NCBI RefSeq assembly: GCF_018729455.1
Contig: NZ_JAHHZF010000005.1
Coordinates: 310,001-374,000 of the forward strand
Reading direction: 5' to 3'
DNA: 64,000 bases
DNA from: Prosthecodimorpha staleyi
GTDB taxonomy: Bacteria > Pseudomonadota > Alphaproteobacteria > Rhizobiales > Ancalomicrobiaceae
Shown here: one piece after another, positions 18,994-28,462 of the stretch
Position numbering within the stretch: position 1 is the stretch's first letter
How the letters are laid out: every line of letters starts with the position of its first letter
Made by a program: the position numbers and the translations under genes
Notes under the pieces: generated by a model
Told to the model about the DNA's origin: nothing
Databases searched by the model: none
The model's input: only the letters and a program-made list of their open reading frames with translations

Positions 18994-21900
18994 ATGGCGA
19001 CCAATCAAAACAAGCAGATGGATCCTGCCGAGGCCGCCCTTTCGGCCGTCGAGGAAGCCCTGAAGCTGGATTTCGGCGGCCCGGAGGATTCGCCTCCCGC
19101 CACCTCGACGCCGATCGATGCTCCGCCCGCGGCCTCCGCCGCCCCACCCCGTCCCGAGCGCAAGCCGACCGTCACCAAGCGCATGGTCACGCGCCCGACC
19201 GGCGCGCGCTCCCCGCTGGATTCCCTGCCGCCTGAAGAGGAACTGACCGCGATCGTCGAGGCGCCGCCGCCGTCCCCGGCCGCGACCGAGCGTACCGCCG
19301 CAACCCGGATGCCGTCCGCCGCCGCCGCGGCACCGGCGCCCCATACCGCGGCTCCGTCCGCCGCCGCCGAACCGGCACGGGCCGCGGACGCCCCGCGCCC
19401 GACCGAGGCGCGCACGTCCGAGACCCGCCCCTCCCCGCGCCCGCCGGCCAATGACGACCGCCAGTCGGTCGGCAACCTCATCCACCGCTTCGGCCAGAAG
19501 CCCTCGCAGACGCCGCTGTGGATCGCGCTGATCGCCTCGATCGTCTGGCTTGGCCTGGTCACCGTGCTGATCATGACCAGCTTCGGCGGCTTCCTGCGCA
19601 GCGCGACGCTGCCGGAAACGCTGTGGTCGCTCGCCGCCACCCTGCTGCCGGTGATCGCATTCTGGGTCTTCGCCGTGGTCGCCCGCCGCGGCCAGGAGAT
19701 GCGCATCGCCTCGCGCACCATGACCGAAGTGGCGCTGCGGCTGGCCGAGCCGGAGGCGCTCGCCAAGGATTCGCTGGTCTCCCTCGGCCAGGCTATCCGC
19801 CGCGAGATGGCCGCGGTCGGCGACGGTCTCGATCGGGCCGTGGCGCGGGCGAGCGAGCTGGAAGTGCTCGTCCACAACGAGGTCTCCTCGCTCGAGCGGG
19901 CCTACGGCGAGAACGAACTCAAGATCCGCAGCCTGATCGAGGAACTGGTCAACCAGCGCGAGGCGATCACCAACAACGCGGAGCGGGTGCGGGCCGTGAT
20001 GGTCGGCGCCCACGAGACGCTGGCCGCCGATCTGGCCCAGATCCATTCCCGCGTCACCGATGCCGTCTCGGATGCCACCGGCCATCTAAGCTCCACCCTG
20101 ATGGAGCGCGGCGTCGAGATCGCCACCCGCATCGACGTCTCGTCCGAGAACCTGATCAACTCGATCGCCAACCGCGGCTCCCAGGTTGTCGACCGTCTGG
20201 TCGTGACCACCCGCGAGGTCACCGATCAGTTTGCCAATGTCGGCGAGGAAGTGGCCGATCGGATCGCCACCGCCGGCCAGATCGTCGCCGACACCCTGTC
20301 GATGAAGGGCAGCGACATCTCCGACAAGCTGACCCGGACCGGCAACGAACTGGTCGAGACCTTCTCGCGCCAGAGCGCCGATCTGACCGAATCGGTCGGC
20401 CGGATGAGCACCGACGTGGTCCAGACCCTGTCCAGCCGGACCGACATGGTCACCGAGGCGCTGCACCGCACCACCTCGACCCTGGTCGAGACGGTGACCG
20501 ACCGTGCCAGCTACGTCACCGATGCCTTCGCGACCACCGGCACGGCGCTGATCGACACCCTGACCGAACGCTCGACCAGCGTGAACGAGACCCTGGAACG
20601 CACCGGCGCCTCGGTCATCGACCGGCTGGCGCAGACCGGCGCGACGATGATCGACACGCTGAACGAGCGCAGCGGCTTCTTCACCGACCAGTTCCAGACC
20701 ACCGGCACGACGCTGATCGAGACGCTGACCGAGCGCTCCACGGTGGTCAACGAGACCCTGCGCGATACCGGCTCGACGCTTATCGACACCCTGAACGACC
20801 GCAGCCGCGCCGTCGTCGACAACATCTCGATCACCGGTTCGACCCTCATCGAGACGCTGACCGAGCGCTCGAGCGCGCTCAACGAGACGCTCAGCCGCAC
20901 AGGCGCGACCCTGATCGAGACGCTGACCGAACGCAGCCAGGCGGTCACCGAGGCGCTGTCGTCGACCGGCGGCACGCTGATCGACACGCTGACCTCGCGC
21001 TCGACCCATCTCAACGAGACGCTCAGCCGCACCGGCGACACGCTGATCGAGACGCTGACCGAACGCTCGACCCATCTCAACGAAACGCTCAGCCGCACCG
21101 GCGATACGCTGATCGACACCCTGACCGAGCGCAGCCGCTCGGTCACCGACAATCTGTCCTATACCGGCGCCTCGCTAATCGACACGATCACCGAACGGGC
21201 GGATTCGGTCGCGCAGATCCTGTCCTCGACCGCCGCCAACCTGATCGACACCCTGAGCGAGCGCAGCATCGCCGTCACCGAAAGCCTTGCGCGCACCGGC
21301 GACACGGTCGTCGAGTCGCTCGCCGATCGCAGCCGCTTCATCACCGATTCGCTGTCGGCGGCCGCCGATCAGCTGATCGAGTCCATGCTCGAGCGCTCCG
21401 CCTCGGTGAGCGAGGCCCTGTCGTCGACCGGCGCCACCCTGATCGGGACCCTGACGGATCGTTCGGGCGAGCTGAACGACACCTTCCAGCGCACCGGCTT
21501 CTCGCTGATCGATACGCTGACCGAGCGCTCGACCACCCTCAACGACACGCTGAACCGCACCGGCGACACGCTGATCAGCTCGCTGACCGAGACCGGCTCG
21601 TCCCTGACCGAGGCCTTGAGCAGCACCGGCAGCCATCTGCTGGCCACGCTGACCGAGCGCTCGACCACCCTCAACGACACCCTGAGCCACACCGGCGGGA
21701 CGCTGATCGCGACCCTGACCGAGCGCACGACGACCCTCAACGACACGCTGAGCCGCACCGGCGACACGCTGATCGACACGCTGACCGAGCGTTCGACCAC
21801 CCTCAACGACACGCTCAGCCGCACCGGCGATACGCTGATCGACACCCTGACCGAGCGTTCGACCACCCTCAACGACACGCTCAGCCGCACCGGCGATACG

Positions 21901-24900
21901 CTGATCGACACGCTGACCGAGCGCTCGACTGCTCTCAACGACACGCTGAACCGCACCGGCGACACGCTGATCGGATCGCTGACCGAGACCGGCACGTCGC
22001 TGAACCACTCGCTGTCGCGCACCGGGACCGACCTGACCAACACGCTGGCGCGGACCGGCGGCGATCTGACCCGGACGCTCGCCTCGACCGGCGACAACCT
22101 GATCGGGACCCTGTCGGCGACCGGCGAGGGCCTGATCGGAACCCTGACGCAGACCGGCACGAACCTGACCGAGACGCTGGCTTCGACCGGCACGCTGATC
22201 ACCGACACGATCCTGACCCGCGGCCAGGAGGTCAACGAGGGCCTGCTGTCGCACGCCTCGGTGATCGACCAGACCCTGTCGCGGACCGGCAACGAGATCG
22301 TCTCGATGATCGCGACCCGCGGCACGGAAGTCTCCGATACGCTGTCGCGCGCCACGGAAGAGCTCAACCAGCTCTTCGTCGGCCACTCGCGCGAGGTGTC
22401 GGATACCATCAACGCCACCGGCACCAAGATCGTCGAGGCGATCGTGTCGCGCGGCAGCGAAGTCAACGAGGCCCTGAAGGGCACGGGCCAGTCGCTGGTC
22501 GTCGATCTCAGCCTGCGCGGCTCGGAGATCACCGAACGGCTCGATACGGCCGGCATGCAGATCGCCGAGATCATCGCAATCCGCGGCGGCGACCTGAACC
22601 GCGCCTTGGACGATGCGATCGGCCGGCTGAACACCACCATCCTGACCAACGGCGACGTCCTCGCCGACCGGCTCGACGCCACCAGCGACCGCATCCGCGA
22701 ATCCATCGTCATGCGCGGCGCCGAGTTGGAGGACGCCGTGCTCGCGGCCGGGCGCACCCTGGACCAGATCATCGGTTCGCGCGCTGCGGATTTCCGCGAC
22801 CGCCTGCATGCCAGCCTGGACGTGGTCTCGGGCGACATCTCCACCCGCACCGGCGAACTGGCCGAACGCCTGGCCAAGGCCGGCTCGGAGGTCGCCCGCC
22901 TCGTCGCCGCGCAGGGCGATCTCGTCACCGACCGGATGAACGCGACCGGCGGCGACTTCCTCGGCCGGCTCGCCAGCCAGGGCCAGGAGATCACGACCGG
23001 CCTCTCCGAGCGCATCGCCGCCATCGACGAAATCGTCGGCGTGCGCGCCGTGCAGGTGGTCGAGACGCTCGGCCAGCGCTCCGAACAGATGCGCGACCTG
23101 CTCGAGCGGCGCCTCGGTCTCGTCGACGAGACGCTGACCCGCAAGACCGTCGCTCTGGTCGACGCGCTGCAGAGCCGCACCGACGAGTTGGCCGAGACGA
23201 TCGAGAGCCGCACCTCCAGCCTGTCGGCGGCCCTCGACGGCAAGCTCGCCCATTTCGGCACCTCGCTCGACCGCAAGGCGGACGAGGTCGGCCTGATCCT
23301 GCAGGAACGCGCCGTCTCCTTCGAGCAGACCGTCGCGGCCCGGGTCGACCGGGTGGCGGCGACCTTCGCCGAGCGCACCGATGCGTTCAACGACACGGTC
23401 CGCACCCGCACCGAGAAGATCGAAGAGGCGCTCGACACCCGCGCCCGGCAGATCAGCGAGACCTTGATGGACCGGGCGCGCGACATCGCCCGCACCTTCG
23501 TGGAAGGTCACACCGCCATCTCCACCGTGTTCGACAGCCGCGTGGCGGAACTCTCGACCTCGCTGGTCGGCCGCGCCAAGGAGGTCGGGGACCAGATCAG
23601 CGATCAGGTTTCGACGCTCAACGCGACGCTCGGCATGCGCGTGACCGAGATGACCGAAACCCTCGGCGAACGAGCCGGCTTCTTCGATCGGCTGCTGCAG
23701 GAACGCATGTCGGCGATCGGCAGCACGCTCGGACAGGAAACCGAAAAGGCCCGCCAGATCGTGCTGCGTTCGGTCGGAGAGGCGACCGAGGGCATGCTGA
23801 TCAAGTCCGAGGAGGCCCGCCGGACCATGGTGGCGACCACCGAGGAGGTCGCCGCCCGGCTCGAACAATCGGTCATCTCGCGCACCTCCGCGGTGGTGGT
23901 CGACCTTGAGAAGTGCACGACCGAGATCTCCGCCCTTCTGGAAGGCCGCGGCGGCCATCTGATCGAGACGCTCGACGCCAGGGCGGTCGAACTCGCGGAA
24001 CGCTTCGCCAGCGCCGAGAAGTCGATCGTTTCGACCGTCGAGGCCCGGACCGAAGACCTCGCCTCGACCCTGGCGACGGCGCACGACGTCTTCGACCGCA
24101 CGCTCGACCGGCGCCATCAGGACATCGTCGCCGTCCTCGACGGACGGACCAACGGCCTGATTTCGAGCGTCACGGCCGCCCACGACATGCTGGCGCGGAC
24201 CCTGGAGGCGCGCCAGAACGACATTTCCGCGGTGCTCGACGAGCGGACCAGCGGCCTGATCGCCGGTCTCTCGACGGCCCACGATGCGCTCGCCCGCACC
24301 CTGGAAGCCCGGCAGGGCGACATTGCCGGTCTGGTCGAGACCCAGGCCGCCGGCCTGCTGTCCAGCCTGGCCGCGACCCAGGACATGCTTGCCCGCTCGC
24401 TCGATCAACGCCGCTCGGCCATGGCCGGCGAGATCGAGGCGCGCGCCAACAGCCTGATCGACGGTCTGGCGAATGCTCACGACCGGCTCGCCGGCATCCT
24501 CGAAATCCGCCGCAGCGAGATCGCCGATCTGGTTTCCGGCCATGCCGGCGGCCTGCTCTCGGGCCTGGAGGCGACCCACGACCGGCTGGCGCAGTCGCTC
24601 GATCAGCGCAAGTCGTCCATGACCGCCGCGATCGACGAGCGCGCCGGCAGCCTGATTTCGGCTCTTGCGACGGCGCACGAGCGTCTGGCCACCGTGCTTG
24701 AGGCACGCCGCGGCGAGATCGCCGAACTGGTCTCCGATCAGGCCGGCGGCCTGCTGGCCGGCCTCGCGGCGACCCACGACCTGCTCGCCGGGACGCTGGA
24801 GCAGCGCCAGACGGCCCTGACCTCCGCGCTCGACGAACGCGCCAGCGGCCTGCTGGCCGGCCTTGCCGCCGCCCATGACCGCCTCGCCGGCGAACTGGAA

Positions 24901-27060
24901 AGCCGCCGCAGCGAGCTCGGCAACCTGGTCGAGAGCCGGACCGAGGCCCTGATCGGCCGGCTGGCGAATACCCACGACATGTTCGCCAGCACGCTGGAGA
25001 CCCGTCAGGCCGAAATGGCCTCGCTGGTCGAGGAGCGGGCCTCGGACCTGGTGGTCAGTCTCGCCAGTGCGCACGACCAGCTCGAACGCACGCTGGAGAC
25101 CCGGCAGAGCGAGCTGGTCGCCCGCACCACCCAGGCGCGCGACGGCATCGCGGAGGTGCTCGACAGCCGCTCGGCCGACATCTTCGGCAAGCTGCAGGGG
25201 GCGCAGGACCAGCTCTACAAGGGCCTCGACAGCCGTTCGGCCAATCTCGCCGACAAGATCGGCCATGCCGGCGACCTGCTGCTCGACGCCCTCGAACGCA
25301 AGGGCCGCGACGTGGCCGAGACCTTCGCGGTCCAGGGCGTCGAAGCCTCCCGGATGGTTTCGGAGGCCTCTGATCGCCTGCGGTCCGAGATGGGCGAGAT
25401 CATGGAGCGGCTGACCCAGTCGAACATGGTGCTGCAGTCGGTGATGGGCCGGACCGCCGAGAGCCTGCGCGAGATCGAGCAGAATCTCGACCGCCAGAGC
25501 GGCGAGGTGAAGAGCGCGCTGGAACAGGCCGTCTCCGACACCCAGGTGGCGACCGCCACCATCGCCCGCGAAGTCGGCACCCTGCGCGAGGTTTCGGCCG
25601 GCGTGCTGAAGGACGTGGTCGACCTGACTTCCAAGTTCGACCAGACCGCTGGCCGCCTGCACGATGCCGGCACCGAGGTCGGCGGCGCCAACGACCGGCT
25701 GGTCCGCTCGATCGAAGAGCGCCAGCAGACGCTGGAGGCCATGAACGAGGCGCTGGCCGAGAAGACCAAGACCATCGACGAACTGGTCCGTGCCTTCGCC
25801 GGCACCATCGCCCAGAGCCTCGCGGCGGCCGAAGCGCGTGCCCGCGATGTCGGTGCCTCGCTGACCGGCTCGACCGAGGGCGCGATCCGCTCCGTGCTCG
25901 GCCAGTTGGAGAGCCTGCGGTCGACCGCCGATCAGGAAGGCAACAAGGCCTCCTCGACCTTGAAGTCGATCCAGGACGCCATGGTGGCGGACCTGTCGCG
26001 GACCGTGTCGGACACCACCGCCCGCTTCGGAGAGGCGGCGGAGAAGATGCGCGAAGCGGCGCGGATGATGCAGGGCGAACTCGACAAGACGCGCGAAGAG
26101 CTGCGTCGCGGCGTGTTCGAACTGCCCAAGGAGACCGAGGAATCGACCGCCGCGCTGCGCCGCGTCGTCACCGAGCAGTTGAAGGCGCTGAACGAACTGA
26201 CCAGTCTCGCCAGCCGCCAGGCCGCCGCCTTCGATGTCACCGGCCCGTCCGCCGAACCGCCGCGGCGCGGCAGCGGCACCGCTTCGGCCGCGGCTGCGGC
26301 CATGGTGGTCGAACGGCCCGCGGTCTATCGGGAAGCGGAACCGCGCCGGATCGAGACGGTCCGGCCGGAGCCGGTCCGCGCCATCGAGCCGGCCGCCCGT
26401 CTCGAAACGCCCGCCGCAGAGCCGATCCGCCCGGAACCCGTGGCGCGCATCGAGACGCCGCGTGCCGAGCCGACCCGGGTTCCGCCCGCCCCGCTGCCCG
26501 AGGCGCGCCGCGTCGCTCCGCAGCCGCCGGCCGAGCCGGAGCCGCGCAGCCGCGACGGCCAGTCGCGCGGCTGGGTCGCCGATCTCCTGCGTCGCGCCTC
26601 GCGCGACGAGGAGGAGGACGCGGCCGCACCGGACCCGGTGGCCGAAGCCCCTGCCCCTGCCCCTGCCCCAGCCCCGGCCCCTGCTCCGTCGGCGCCGCGC
26701 GCCGCCGGCTCGGGCGCGGGCGCGGAAGGTCTCGGACAGGTCGCCTCCGACATCGCCCGTGCGATCGACGACCGCACCTTCCTGGATCTGTGGGATCGTC
26801 ACCGCGCCGGCGAGAAGAGCGTCTTCACGCGCCGGCTCTATACCCTGCAGGGCCAGCAGACCTTCGACGAGATCCGCCGCAAGTATCACCGCGACCTGGA
26901 TTTCCGTTCGGTGGTCGACCGGTACTGCGACGATTTCGAACGGCTCCTGGACGAGGTCGGCAGGACGGACGGAGACGGCATCATGTCCCGCTCCTACCTG
27001 ACCTCCGACACCGGCAAGGTCTACACCATGCTGGCCCATGCCGCCGGCCGCCTCGACTGA
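18994..27060 (+). CDS. Giant GPR/RgsE-like growth-pole-ring protein
   Basis: 2,688 residues. An acidic and Pro/Ala-rich cytoplasmic N-terminus (1-165) precedes two membrane helices (about 173-195 and 209-232). A coiled-coil body of more than 2,000 residues follows, then a Pro/Ala-rich linker (about 2415-2575) and a conserved C-terminal domain (DRTFLDLWDRHRAGEKSVF, RKYHRDLDFRSVVDRYCDDF). Residues about 510-1080 are 11/22-residue repeats of the type TLIDTLTERSTTLNDTLSR. Residues 1697-2026 hold ten 33-residue repeats beginning HDxLAxxLE. Apolipoprotein-like 11/22-mer repeats and N-terminal membrane anchoring match Agrobacterium GPR and Sinorhizobium RgsE, which organise polar growth. Those homologues are shorter (GPR about 2,100 residues). 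An ATG at residue 9 is an alternative start. Confidence 0.8.
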   Translation: MATNQNKQMDPAEAALSAVEEALKLDFGGPEDSPPATSTPIDAPPAASAAPPRPERKPTVTKRMVTRPTGARSPLDSLPPEEELTAIVEAPPPSPAATERTAATRMPSAAAAAPAPHTAAPSAAAEPARAADAPRPTEARTSETRPSPRPPANDDRQSVGNLIHRFGQKPSQTPLWIALIASIVWLGLVTVLIMTSFGGFLRSATLPETLWSLAATLLPVIAFWVFAVVARRGQEMRIASRTMTEVALRLAEPEALAKDSLVSLGQAIRREMAAVGDGLDRAVARASELEVLVHNEVSSLERAYGENELKIRSLIEELVNQREAITNNAERVRAVMVGAHETLAADLAQIHSRVTDAVSDATGHLSSTLMERGVEIATRIDVSSENLINSIANRGSQVVDRLVVTTREVTDQFANVGEEVADRIATAGQIVADTLSMKGSDISDKLTRTGNELVETFSRQSADLTESVGRMSTDVVQTLSSRTDMVTEALHRTTSTLVETVTDRASYVTDAFATTGTALIDTLTERSTSVNETLERTGASVIDRLAQTGATMIDTLNERSGFFTDQFQTTGTTLIETLTERSTVVNETLRDTGSTLIDTLNDRSRAVVDNISITGSTLIETLTERSSALNETLSRTGATLIETLTERSQAVTEALSSTGGTLIDTLTSRSTHLNETLSRTGDTLIETLTERSTHLNETLSRTGDTLIDTLTERSRSVTDNLSYTGASLIDTITERADSVAQILSSTAANLIDTLSERSIAVTESLARTGDTVVESLADRSRFITDSLSAAADQLIESMLERSASVSEALSSTGATLIGTLTDRSGELNDTFQRTGFSLIDTLTERSTTLNDTLNRTGDTLISSLTETGSSLTEALSSTGSHLLATLTERSTTLNDTLSHTGGTLIATLTERTTTLNDTLSRTGDTLIDTLTERSTTLNDTLSRTGDTLIDTLTERSTTLNDTLSRTGDTLIDTLTERSTALNDTLNRTGDTLIGSLTETGTSLNHSLSRTGTDLTNTLARTGGDLTRTLASTGDNLIGTLSATGEGLIGTLTQTGTNLTETLASTGTLITDTILTRGQEVNEGLLSHASVIDQTLSRTGNEIVSMIATRGTEVSDTLSRATEELNQLFVGHSREVSDTINATGTKIVEAIVSRGSEVNEALKGTGQSLVVDLSLRGSEITERLDTAGMQIAEIIAIRGGDLNRALDDAIGRLNTTILTNGDVLADRLDATSDRIRESIVMRGAELEDAVLAAGRTLDQIIGSRAADFRDRLHASLDVVSGDISTRTGELAERLAKAGSEVARLVAAQGDLVTDRMNATGGDFLGRLASQGQEITTGLSERIAAIDEIVGVRAVQVVETLGQRSEQMRDLLERRLGLVDETLTRKTVALVDALQSRTDELAETIESRTSSLSAALDGKLAHFGTSLDRKADEVGLILQERAVSFEQTVAARVDRVAATFAERTDAFNDTVRTRTEKIEEALDTRARQISETLMDRARDIARTFVEGHTAISTVFDSRVAELSTSLVGRAKEVGDQISDQVSTLNATLGMRVTEMTETLGERAGFFDRLLQERMSAIGSTLGQETEKARQIVLRSVGEATEGMLIKSEEARRTMVATTEEVAARLEQSVISRTSAVVVDLEKCTTEISALLEGRGGHLIETLDARAVELAERFASAEKSIVSTVEARTEDLASTLATAHDVFDRTLDRRHQDIVAVLDGRTNGLISSVTAAHDMLARTLEARQNDISAVLDERTSGLIAGLSTAHDALARTLEARQGDIAGLVETQAAGLLSSLAATQDMLARSLDQRRSAMAGEIEARANSLIDGLANAHDRLAGILEIRRSEIADLVSGHAGGLLSGLEATHDRLAQSLDQRKSSMTAAIDERAGSLISALATAHERLATVLEARRGEIAELVSDQAGGLLAGLAATHDLLAGTLEQRQTALTSALDERASGLLAGLAAAHDRLAGELESRRSELGNLVESRTEALIGRLANTHDMFASTLETRQAEMASLVEERASDLVVSLASAHDQLERTLETRQSELVARTTQARDGIAEVLDSRSADIFGKLQGAQDQLYKGLDSRSANLADKIGHAGDLLLDALERKGRDVAETFAVQGVEASRMVSEASDRLRSEMGEIMERLTQSNMVLQSVMGRTAESLREIEQNLDRQSGEVKSALEQAVSDTQVATATIAREVGTLREVSAGVLKDVVDLTSKFDQTAGRLHDAGTEVGGANDRLVRSIEERQQTLEAMNEALAEKTKTIDELVRAFAGTIAQSLAAAEARARDVGASLTGSTEGAIRSVLGQLESLRSTADQEGNKASSTLKSIQDAMVADLSRTVSDTTARFGEAAEKMREAARMMQGELDKTREELRRGVFELPKETEESTAALRRVVTEQLKALNELTSLASRQAAAFDVTGPSAEPPRRGSGTASAAAAAMVVERPAVYREAEPRRIETVRPEPVRAIEPAARLETPAAEPIRPEPVARIETPRAEPTRVPPAPLPEARRVAPQPPAEPEPRSRDGQSRGWVADLLRRASRDEEEDAAAPDPVAEAPAPAPAPAPAPAPSAPRAAGSGAGAEGLGQVASDIARAIDDRTFLDLWDRHRAGEKSVFTRRLYTLQGQQTFDEIRRKYHRDLDFRSVVDRYCDDFERLLDEVGRTDGDGIMSRSYLTSDTGKVYTMLAHAAGRLD
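20530..22230 (+). repeat. 66-bp (22-codon) tandem repeats in the GPR-like gene
   Basis: About 25 in-frame units encode two 11-residue halves, TLIDTLTERST and TLNDTLSRTGD with variations. The units at 21781-21846 and 21847-21912 differ at one base, and flanking units differ at a few. This near-identity at the DNA level indicates recent duplication or gene conversion, since codons could otherwise vary freely. Confidence 0.88.
24082..25071 (+). repeat. Ten 99-bp (33-codon) tandem repeats in the GPR-like gene
   Basis: Ten consecutive units of exactly 33 residues, each beginning HD, HE or QD and ending LxxA or LxxT. An eleventh partial unit starts at 25072. They are more diverged from each other than the 66-bp repeats, so they are an older expansion. 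The pattern is that of an amphipathic helix with hendecad (11-residue) periodicity. Confidence 0.88.
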
Positions 27061-27091
27061 GGCCGACCGACCGGGATCGCCGAGACCATCC

Positions 27092-27123
27092 GAAACCCCG
27101 GGGCAGCCCCCCGGGGTTTCTCG
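27092..27123 (+). terminator. Rho-independent terminator after the GPR-like gene
   Basis: A perfect 12-bp stem (GAAACCCCGGGG at 27092-27103, with its complement at 27109-27120) has a 5-nt loop and is followed by a short T-containing tail. It starts 31 bp after the stop codon. The remainder of the gap up to 27451 is GC-rich with no recognised gene. Confidence 0.8.
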
Positions 27124-27451
27124 TTCCCGGCAGCCGCCCGGCGATCCGGCGACGCCACCGGCCCGGGCATGCCCGATCCGCCGCAGCCGTGCCGTCCCGC
27201 GGCAGCCGCTGCGGCTTCCCGCCGTCCACAACCTCACAGGCCGCCCCGGTCGCAATCGGCCCATCCGGGTGCAACCGGCCTTGCCGGGCACGGTCCAACC
27301 GCGGCACAGTGCGGCGGAGAGGGCCGGCCCTGCCCCTGCGCCGCAGCCGGTGGCGCGAGGCCGCAACCCTGCCTCCGTCCGCGGCGCCGGCCGACAGCGT
27401 GCCCCGCGCATGCGGTCGCCTGCCGAAGATGCCTGTCTGTCCGAGGTCGTC

Positions 27452-28462
27452 ATGGAAATCGCCCATCCCTACCTGCTCTTCCTCGGCGACGTGCCCGACG
27501 CGCTCGCCGCCAAGACCGCGCTCGGCATCGTCGACTGGCGGCCGGAATGGTGTCTCGGCCAGTTCCGCCTTCCCGGTTGCGCGGCCGACGCGAAATTGCC
27601 CGACATGACCATCGCCGAGGCCGCCGCGGCGGGCGTGCGGACGATGGTGGTCGGCGCCGTCAATGCCGGCGGCGTCCTTCCGGATCACTGGGTGGTGCCG
27701 ATCGTCGAGGCGCTGCATACCGGACTGGACGTGGCCAGCGGCCTGCACATGCGGCTCGCCGACGATCCGGAGATCCGGGCCGCGGCGGAGCGGACCGGCC
27801 GCAAGTTGCACGATGTGCGCCATACCAGCGAGCGCTTCCCGACCGGCAAGGGCACCAAGCGCCCGGGCCTCAGGCTGCTCACCGTCGGCACGGACTGCTC
27901 GGTCGGCAAGAAATACACCGCCCTGGCGCTCGAGAAGGCGATGCGCGCGCGCGGCTATGCGGCCGATTTCCGGGCGACCGGGCAGACCGGCGTGTTCATC
28001 TCCGGCCGCGGCGTCGCGATCGACGCGGTGGTGGCGGATTTCATCTCCGGGGCGGTCGAATGGATCGCGCCGGCGGCGGACCCGGATCACTGGGACCTGG
28101 TCGAGGGCCAGGGTTCGCTGTTCCATCCCTCCTTTGCCGGCGTCTCGCTCGGCCTCCTTCACGGCGCCCAGCCCGACGCCTTCGTGGTCTGCCACGAGCC
28201 GACCCGGACGCGCATGCGGGGAGTCCAGCATCCGCTGCCGAGCATCGCCGAGGTGATCGACCTGACCGTCCGCTGCGGCCGGCTGACCAATCCGGCGATC
28301 CGCTGCGTCGGCATCGCGATCAATACCGAGCATCTGAACGACGTCGACGCGGCGCATACCATCGCGGCCGCTGCCGACGCCCACGGACTGCCGGCCAGCG
28401 ACCCGATCCGCTTCGGGCTGGAGCCGATCGTCGACGAGATCGAAAGGCACTGGCCGCGATGA
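27452..28462 (+). CDS. dgcN: DUF1611 protein, probable D-glutamate N-acetyltransferase DgcN
   Basis: 336 residues. The N-terminal domain (EIAHPYLLFLGDVPDALAAK) is followed by a P-loop-containing domain with LTVGTDCSVGKKYTALALEK and ATGQTGVFISGRGVAIDAVV, the DUF1611 hallmarks. DgcN of marine gammaproteobacteria belongs to this family and acetylates D-glutamate. Its partner DgcA racemises the N-acetyl product. Here the next gene is an enolase-superfamily epimerase that overlaps by four bases (ATGA), the same pairing, which supports the assignment. The start follows GAGG at 5-nt spacing. Activity is inferred from the pair. Confidence 0.75.
   Translation: MEIAHPYLLFLGDVPDALAAKTALGIVDWRPEWCLGQFRLPGCAADAKLPDMTIAEAAAAGVRTMVVGAVNAGGVLPDHWVVPIVEALHTGLDVASGLHMRLADDPEIRAAAERTGRKLHDVRHTSERFPTGKGTKRPGLRLLTVGTDCSVGKKYTALALEKAMRARGYAADFRATGQTGVFISGRGVAIDAVVADFISGAVEWIAPAADPDHWDLVEGQGSLFHPSFAGVSLGLLHGAQPDAFVVCHEPTRTRMRGVQHPLPSIAEVIDLTVRCGRLTNPAIRCVGIAINTEHLNDVDAAHTIAAAADAHGLPASDPIRFGLEPIVDEIERHWPR

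Noticed and set aside
19518-23909. A 1,463-codon open frame in another frame of the GPR-like gene
   Set aside because: It mirrors the 66-bp repeats, is rich in Arg/His/Asp and has no recognisable fold. The long frame with membrane helices and coiled coil is the real one.
21175-27453. A 2,092-codon open frame antisense to the giant GPR-like gene
   Set aside because: It follows from GC-rich repetitive sequence on the other strand. It has low-complexity composition, no ribosome-binding site and no domain.
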